From NCBI GenBank assembly GCA_050297535.1, contig JBNKSV010000055.1:1-12307 (forward strand): 12,307 nt of DNA, given 5' to 3'. A program made the position numbers and the translations under genes. Below, one piece after another: positions 8,237 to 12,307 of the stretch. The notes under the pieces are model-generated. The model was not told the origin of the DNA, made no database searches, and saw only the letters and a program-made list of their open reading frames with translations. Position 1 is the stretch's first letter, and each line of letters begins with the position of its first letter. The stretch comes from JAAGZL01 sp050297535. Lineage in GTDB: Bacteria > Pseudomonadota > Gammaproteobacteria > Chromatiales > Chromatiaceae.

Positions 8237-11151
8237 GCAATCAAGTATCCGTTGAGTTCACTGATTAGTGGTTCTAAATCTTTCCCAAACAGCTCCCTTG
8301 CCTTTAGCAACCCACCCTCCTGGTTAAAGGGGATGTAGTTAAAGTCGTCTGCCGTCATTTCGGCATTTTGGGCGATTTGGTCTTTTATTTTATTGAGCCA
8401 GGCAAGTTGGTCTGGTGAGAATTTATTACCCTCTCCCCGGCCCTCTCCCGGCACGGGAGAGGGGGTTAATTCCTGCTGTTTTAGCCAGTTCTCAAAGCGA
8501 TTGTTGACCAGCTCGGTAAAGGGTTCGAGTACGTCGCTGAGGCCGGTGGAAAAACGGATGAGGCTGACGATGTTGGTTAGCAGTTCTTTGGGTGGTACGC
8601 CTTTGACTTTGTTCTTTTCCAGTTGCTCGTAGGCCTTCCATACTTCTATCGGCGCGAGATTATAGGGCGGTTGTTGGATCTCTTCTGCCAGTTTTTCGAT
8701 TTGCTCGTAACTCAGGTGACGCTTTTGGTAGGGCTGCTGGTAGATGAGCTGGATGGCGTCTAGCTCATCCTTGTGGTCCTGGATAAATTGCTGCCAGTTC
8801 TGGATGAGGACTTCGGCTTTTTCTTCATCGTATCCGGCGGCGATGAGTTCATCGGCGCTGTCGTCGATGAGTTGGTCGGTATCTTTGCGCAGTTCTTCGA
8901 TGAGTTCGCGCAGGTCCGGGTTGTGGAAGGGTTTGATTAGGATATCGGCCTTTGGCCTGAACGCTTCTTGTATTTGTATCTCTGTTGGCTCTTCGGTCTT
9001 GGCGTGTATTTTCGCTGCTTCGATTAGGTGGTCTTCGTTGGTGTAATGAATTAGATCAGCCGCGATACTTTGTAATGTCTTCGCAGGAAGAATTTCACTC
9101 CCCCCCTCACCCTGACCCTCTCCCCCTGTGGGGGCGAGGGAAATTTTAATGAGGTCGTTGATGCGTTTGCGTTGGGGCTCGTTGAGTTTGAGGTCGAGCC
9201 GGATCAAGCGATTGCCGAGGGCGCGCAGAGTGTCGGAGTGGCGGTCGCCTCTGGCGATTTGTTCCATGAGTTTGGCGGTGGAGACACTGGGTTTGGTTTC
9301 CAGTGATTTGGTTTCGGTTTTATCGGTTTCGGTGACGCCGACGCAATCGACCAGGACAAAGCGGCTTTTGCCGGGGGCATCGGGAGTGACTTTGTGCAGT
9401 TCGTCACGGCTGATGATGCGAGTGCCGCGGCCTTTCATTTGTTCGTAGTAGGACTGGCTTTTGACATCGCGCATGAACATGACGCATTCCAGGGGCCGGA
9501 TGTCGGTGCCGGTGGCGATCATATCGACGGTGACGGCGATGCGGTATTGCGGATCGGTGCGGAAGGCCTTGATAGATTCTTCTGCGGTTTTTTTGCCGAC
9601 TTTGTAGGTGATCTTTTTGCAGAAGGCGTTGCCTTCGTCGAAGGCTTCTCGCACGGCATCGACGATGCGGTCGCAGTGGTCGTCGTCTTTGGCAAAGATG
9701 AGGGTTTTGGGGATCCATTCCATTCTTCTACCCTCACCCCGGCCCTCTCCCTCAAGGGAGAGGGGGGGAGAAAAACGACGCTCGGGGAAACACTCCGGCA
9801 GACATTTGTCTTTATAGGCCTGGATGACGGTGCGAATCTGGTTGGGGGCCAGGACGCTACGGTCGAGTTGCTGGGCGAGCCATTCCTCTTCCTGGTCGAG
9901 CACTTCGAGGCGTTTTTGTTTGGTGAGGCGGTCGCGGATCTCGACGGCGGTACCGGCTTCGATTTTGTTGCCCTGTTCGGTGAGCTCGGTTTTGATGCGG
10001 TAGATGTCGTAGCCCACATTGACCTTGTCGACCACGGCGTCTTCGTGGGTGTATTCGGAGACGAGGTTTTGCCCAAAAAAGCCGATGGTCTTTTTGGTGG
10101 GTGTGGCGGTGAGGCCAATGAGGAAGGCATCGAAGTATTCGAGTACCTGGCGCCAGAGGTTGTAGATGGAGCGGTGGCACTCGTCGATGATGATGACATC
10201 GAACTCTTCGATGGGGATGTCTTGGTTGTAGCTGACGGGCCGGGGCTCTTTGCTAATGGTGCTGTCTTCTATCTCGAAGCCTGAGTGTTCATCGGCTTCG
10301 TCATCCAACTCCTGGTTAGTGAGCTGGGAATAGAGACGCTGGATGGTGGAGATGGTGACCTTGGTGGCATCGGGGATACCGGCGCGTCCAAGGATGTTGA
10401 CGTTGTAGTGTTGGGTGAATTTGCGGCCATCGTGGGGGATGACGAATTGTTCAAATTCATCCTTGGCATTGGTGGCGAGGTTGCCACGGTCGACCAGGAA
10501 CAGGACGCGCTTGACCTTGGCGAACTTGGCCAGGCGATAGACTTCGGTGACGGCGGTGTAGGTTTTACCGGAGCCGGTGGCCATTTGCAGCAGGGCGCGG
10601 GGTTTGCCTGCCTTGAGGGATTGCTCTATGCCGTGGATGGCATCGATTTGGCAGCTACGGAGGTTTTCTGTGTTGAGTTCGGGCAGTTGTTGCAGCCTGG
10701 CGCGCAGGGTCTCTTTTTGCTGCAACCAGTCGAGTAGGGTTTCGGGGCGATGGAAGTGGAAGATGTTACGTGATTTTGGTTTTGGATCTCGTTCGTCACG
10801 AAAACGGATTTCGTGATTGGTGGCCTCATAGAGCAGCGGCAGGGGCTGATCTTCTGGCACCCAGCGTTGAATGAATTTTATACTGGAAACGGCATACCGT
10901 GCCGATTGCTCCGCCACGCTGCCCAGCACCGCGCCTTCCCGTTTTGCCTCGATGATGCCGCAGGCCTTGCCAGCTATGAACAGCATGTAGTCGGCTGGAC
11001 CGGTGTCGGTATCCATCTCCCTAACCGCCACCCCCAGTGACTCATAGAGATTTAGGCGCTTTTTATCTTGAATAACCCAGCCAGCTGTAATCAGCTTCTG
11101 ATCAATCGCCTTGCGGGTCTCGGATTCTGGAAGTGTATTTTCTGGAGCCAT
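8233..11151 (-). CDS. hsdR: Type I restriction-modification system, restriction subunit HsdR (EcoEI-like), with three repeat-encoded inserts
   Basis: A 972-residue motor and nuclease subunit. It has an N-terminal PD-(D/E)XK nuclease (Asp54 in GPADY, Glu68 and Lys70 in IIEAK), then an SF2 translocase: motif I ATGSGKT 191-197, motif II DECH 323-326, motif III TAT 348-350, helicase domain 2 from about 480 (PKTLIFAKDD) and motif VI QMKGRGTR 571-578. The C-terminal part is of EcoEI_R_C type and contacts the methylase. The protein looks intact. I chose the ATG at 11151 because AAGGA lies 5 nt upstream and MAPENTLPESETRKAIDQKL is a plausible N-terminus; the in-frame ATG at 11196 would add 15 residues without support. 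Three glycine/glutamate-rich inserts (about residues 459-476, 672-686 and 895-908) are encoded by copies of a dispersed palindrome. The gene is the first of the cluster, divergent from rsmA. I see no convincing promoter in the short upstream region. Confidence 0.96.
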   Translation of the reverse strand: MAPENTLPESETRKAIDQKLITAGWVIQDKKRLNLYESLGVAVREMDTDTGPADYMLFIAGKACGIIEAKREGAVLGSVAEQSARYAVSSIKFIQRWVPEDQPLPLLYEATNHEIRFRDERDPKPKSRNIFHFHRPETLLDWLQQKETLRARLQQLPELNTENLRSCQIDAIHGIEQSLKAGKPRALLQMATGSGKTYTAVTEVYRLAKFAKVKRVLFLVDRGNLATNAKDEFEQFVIPHDGRKFTQHYNVNILGRAGIPDATKVTISTIQRLYSQLTNQELDDEADEHSGFEIEDSTISKEPRPVSYNQDIPIEEFDVIIIDECHRSIYNLWRQVLEYFDAFLIGLTATPTKKTIGFFGQNLVSEYTHEDAVVDKVNVGYDIYRIKTELTEQGNKIEAGTAVEIRDRLTKQKRLEVLDQEEEWLAQQLDRSVLAPNQIRTVIQAYKDKCLPECFPERRFSPPLSLEGEGRGEGRRMEWIPKTLIFAKDDDHCDRIVDAVREAFDEGNAFCKKITYKVGKKTAEESIKAFRTDPQYRIAVTVDMIATGTDIRPLECVMFMRDVKSQSYYEQMKGRGTRIISRDELHKVTPDAPGKSRFVLVDCVGVTETDKTETKSLETKPSVSTAKLMEQIARGDRHSDTLRALGNRLIRLDLKLNEPQRKRINDLIKISLAPTGGEGQGEGGSEILPAKTLQSIAADLIHYTNEDHLIEAAKIHAKTEEPTEIQIQEAFRPKADILIKPFHNPDLRELIEELRKDTDQLIDDSADELIAAGYDEEKAEVLIQNWQQFIQDHKDELDAIQLIYQQPYQKRHLSYEQIEKLAEEIQQPPYNLAPIEVWKAYEQLEKNKVKGVPPKELLTNIVSLIRFSTGLSDVLEPFTELVNNRFENWLKQQELTPSPVPGEGRGEGNKFSPDQLAWLNKIKDQIAQNAEMTADDFNYIPFNQEGGLLKARELFGKDLEPLISELNGYLIA
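8428..8466. repeat. Dispersed palindromic repeat, copy A (in frame inside hsdR)
   Basis: A perfect 10-bp inverted repeat: CCCTCTCCCG at 8441-8450, loop GCA, CGGGAGAGGG at 8454-8463. It is preceded by the CCCTCTCCC-like half-unit typical of this family. On the coding strand it is read as TPSPVPGEGRGEG, HsdR residues 896-908, just before the C-terminal segment of the protein. The reading frame is maintained. Confidence 0.85.
9096..9140. repeat. Dispersed palindromic repeat, copy B (in frame inside hsdR)
   Basis: Arms CCCTCTCCCCC (9116-9126) and GGGGGCGAGGG (9130-9140), with one mismatch and a TGT loop, preceded by CCCTCACCCTGA. It is read as LAPTGGEGQGEGGS in HsdR, residues 672-685, between the translocase and the C-terminal domain. 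It is in the same phase and orientation as copies A and C. Confidence 0.85.
9729..9770. repeat. Dispersed palindromic repeat, copy C (in frame inside hsdR)
   Basis: Arms CCCTCTCCC (9743-9751) and GGGAGAGGG (9756-9764) with a TCAA loop, preceded by CCCTCACCCCGG. It is read as SPPLSLEGEGRGEGRR, HsdR residues 461-476, in the linker just before helicase domain 2 (PKTLIFAKDD). It is nearly identical to the intergenic copy E downstream of rsmA. Confidence 0.88.
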
Positions 11152-11156
11152 TATTA

Positions 11157-11161
11157 TCCTT
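11157..11161 (-). promoter_or_regulatory. Ribosome binding site deciding the hsdR start
   Basis: AAGGA on the minus strand, 5 nt before the ATG at 11151-11149. It favours this start over the in-frame ATG at 11196-11194, which would add 15 residues. Confidence 0.75.
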
Positions 11162-11228
11162 CCGTGTAATGGATTGATTCTCCCAGAATTCCTCAAATTT
11201 ATCTATGCTACGACTGCTTTGATCTTCC

Positions 11229-11257
11229 TAGATTTCCGTCTGCGCGGGGATGACGGG
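11229..11257. repeat. Degenerate REP-like hairpin of the GATTCCCGC...GCGGGAATGACGG type
   Basis: The sequence around CTGCGCGGGGATGACGGG resembles the dispersed bacterial repeat built on GATTCCCGC and GCGGGAATGACGG. An imperfect hairpin can form between TTTCCG (11233-11238) and CGGGGA (11245-11250), with two G-U pairs when transcribed. It lies between the divergent hsdR and rsmA genes. The family assignment is from memory and the copy is degraded. Confidence 0.5.
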
Positions 11258-11277
11258 ATGGTGTTTGATTAGACTTT

Positions 11278-11341
11278 TCCCCTCACCCTAACCCTCTCCC
11301 CCAAGGGGAGAGGGAACTTGAATGGGGGAAGGGAGAGGGGG
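11278..11341. repeat. Dispersed palindromic repeat, copy D, with an extra partial unit
   Basis: A perfect 10-bp stem, CCCTCTCCCC (11292-11301) and GGGGAGAGGG (11305-11314), with a CAA loop, preceded by CCCTCACCCTAA. A further GGGAAGGGAGAGGGG stretch (about 11326-11340) looks like the right arm of a second, truncated unit. It lies in the hsdR-rsmA intergenic region, in the same orientation as the other copies. No T-run follows it on either strand, so a terminator role is not supported. Confidence 0.85.
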
Positions 11342-11382
11342 AAGGACTATTCTTGTGCTTGGAAGTGATATCATTACCCACC

Positions 11383-12180
11383 ATGAACAACCCACCAGCA
11401 CATAGGGCCAGAAAACGCTTCGGCCAGAACTTTCTGCATGATCAAGGAATCATCCAGAAGATTGTTACTAGTATCGCTCCCAAACCGGATGAACATCTGG
11501 TGGAGATCGGCCCCGGTCAGGGGGCTATCACTAAGGAGTTGTTGCGCGCCGCCGGGAGTATGGACGCGGTGGAGTTGGACCGGGATCTGATCGCACCGCT
11601 GGCGCAGATGTGTGGTGCTATTGGGGAGTTGCGCATTCACAACGCCGATATCCTGAAGTTTGATCTGTGCGGGCTGGCCCCGGTCGGGGAGCAGCTGCGG
11701 GTGGTTGGGAACCTGCCTTATAACATCTCCACCCCGATCCTGTTTCATCTGCTGGAACGCTCGCAGTGTATTCGGGATATGCACTTTATGCTGCAGAAAG
11801 AGGTGGTGCTGCGCATGGGGGCGGAGCCGGGCAATAAGCAGTACGGTCGTCTGTCGGTGATGTTGCAGGCGCAGTGTGAGGTTACGCATCTGTTTGATAT
11901 AGGGCCGGGGGCGTTTCGGCCTGCGCCCAAAGTGGATTCCGCCTTTGTGCGGCTGGTGCCGTTTGCCGTTCCGCGTTTTGATATTAAGGATCAGAAGCTG
12001 TTTGCCCAGGTGGTGGCGCAGGCGTTTTCGCAGCGGCGTAAGACCTTGCGGAATAGTCTGCGGGAGTTAGTGGATGCCGAGACTATGGAGGGGTTGGGGA
12101 TTGATCCGGGTGCGCGGGCAGAGCAGCTGGATGTGGAGGCGTTTGTAAGGTTGGGGAATGGGGTGGTTGATTCTGTTTAG
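11383..12180 (+). CDS. rsmA: 16S rRNA (adenine(1518)-N(6)/adenine(1519)-N(6))-dimethyltransferase RsmA (KsgA)
   Basis: A 265-residue enzyme that dimethylates the two adjacent adenines in the 3'-terminal hairpin of 16S rRNA using SAM, during late assembly of the small ribosomal subunit; loss gives kasugamycin resistance. Visible motifs are KRFGQNFL (11-18), the SAM-binding loop VEIGPGQG (40-47), the acidic ELD (64-66), NAD (88-90), the catalytic NLPYN (110-114) and the C-terminal AFSQRRKTLRNSL (214-226). Length and order match the E. coli protein. The ATG at 11383 gives an N-terminus starting MNN, as in E. coli. The frame is also open to a TTG at 11353 that has a better-placed AAGGA, so the start is not certain. 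In many gammaproteobacteria pdxA and surA lie upstream; here the neighbour is the divergent restriction cluster instead. Confidence 0.97.
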   Translation: MNNPPAHRARKRFGQNFLHDQGIIQKIVTSIAPKPDEHLVEIGPGQGAITKELLRAAGSMDAVELDRDLIAPLAQMCGAIGELRIHNADILKFDLCGLAPVGEQLRVVGNLPYNISTPILFHLLERSQCIRDMHFMLQKEVVLRMGAEPGNKQYGRLSVMLQAQCEVTHLFDIGPGAFRPAPKVDSAFVRLVPFAVPRFDIKDQKLFAQVVAQAFSQRRKTLRNSLRELVDAETMEGLGIDPGARAEQLDVEAFVRLGNGVVDSV

Positions 12181-12196
12181 TGGGCTTTTATAGTTT

Positions 12197-12236
12197 TCAC
12201 CCTCACCCCTACCCCTCTCCCTCAAGGGAGAGGGGG
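12197..12236. repeat. Dispersed palindromic repeat, copy E
   Basis: Arms CCCCTCTCCC (12212-12221) and GGGAGAGGGG (12226-12235) with a TCAA loop, preceded by CCCTCACCCCTA. It starts about 20 bp after the rsmA stop. It is the same family and orientation as copies A-D and closest to copy C. No U-tract follows, so I do not call it a terminator. Confidence 0.88.
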
Positions 12237-12258
12237 AATGGTGGTTCCATCTCACCCT

Positions 12259-12284
12259 AGCCCGCGGGAGCGGGCTCCTACAGG
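12259..12284 (-). repeat. REP element with GTAG head
   Basis: Arms AGCCCG (12259-12264) and CGGGCT (12271-12276) around a 6-nt loop. On the minus strand this reads CCTGTAGGAGCCCGC, that is, a GTAG tetranucleotide followed by the hairpin, as in REP sequences of Pseudomonas and other gammaproteobacteria. A single copy is visible, immediately downstream of copy E. REPs of this class are mobilised by RAYT transposases, none of which is in the window. Confidence 0.7.
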
Positions 12285-12307
12285 CGTAATCAAATTACTG
12301 CATGGAT

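Noticed and set aside
9394..10284. A 296-codon open frame on the plus strand, rich in Gly, Asp, Val and Phe
   Set aside because: It is antisense to the motif-bearing translocase region of hsdR; its composition is what the complement of that coding frame gives, and it has no recognisable domain.
11152..11196. Extension of hsdR to an upstream ATG at 11196
   Set aside because: The extra 15 residues have no supporting ribosome binding site, whereas AAGGA lies 5 nt before the ATG at 11151.
11152..11300. Sigma-70 promoters for hsdR or rsmA
   Set aside because: Only weak partial matches (for example TTGAGG with a poor -10) are visible on either strand, not enough to report as features.
12197..12236. 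Rho-independent terminator after rsmA
   Set aside because: The hairpin is strong but no T-run follows it on either strand, and it belongs to a repeat family also found inside hsdR.
8428..12236. CRISPR array
   Set aside because: The repeats are palindromic, irregularly spaced by hundreds to thousands of bases, and three lie within a coding sequence; there are no spacers or cas genes.

Overview
The window is a defence-type locus next to a housekeeping gene, probably from a gammaproteobacterium of moderate GC content. Three things point there: an RsmA/KsgA whose N-terminus closely resembles the enterobacterial protein, a REP element with a GTAG head of the Pseudomonas/gammaproteobacterial kind, and many copies of a CCCTCTCCC/GGGAGAGGG palindromic repeat. 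I cannot name a genus from the sequence alone.

Layout. Almost the whole window (1-11151) is one minus-strand gene cluster, transcribed from right to left: hsdR (11151-8233), hsdS (8236-6809, ATGA overlap with hsdR), a YejK/NdpA-family nucleoid-associated protein (6796-5768), an unrecognised membrane protein with a large soluble N-terminal part (5761-4553), hsdM (4539-3070), a DNA2/Upf1-like SF1 helicase (3040-1325), and a UvrD-like SF1 helicase (1324 to beyond position 1, so truncated by the window edge). Gaps between genes are 0-29 bp or overlaps, so one operon is likely. On the right, divergently oriented, is rsmA (11383-12180). The intergenic gap 11152-11382 carries two dispersed repeats, and the stretch after rsmA carries two more.

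How the genes work together. HsdR, HsdM and HsdS form a complete and apparently intact type I restriction-modification system with an EcoEI-like HsdR. The gene order is unusual: R-S-x-y-M, with two extra genes separating the specificity and methylase subunits. That inserted pair (DNA-binding nucleoid protein plus membrane protein) is noticeably AT-rich compared with hsdR and hsdM and is the best candidate for an undescribed accessory defence module. By general layout only, it recalls two-gene systems that pair a membrane protein with a DNA-binding protein, such as Kiwa. The two abutting SF1 helicase genes at the downstream end look like a second translationally coupled module.

A second striking feature is that three copies of the dispersed palindrome lie inside the hsdR coding sequence. 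All three are in frame, in the same phase and in the same orientation, and each adds a glycine/glutamate-rich peptide at a probable inter-domain position. At least two further copies lie in non-coding DNA around rsmA.
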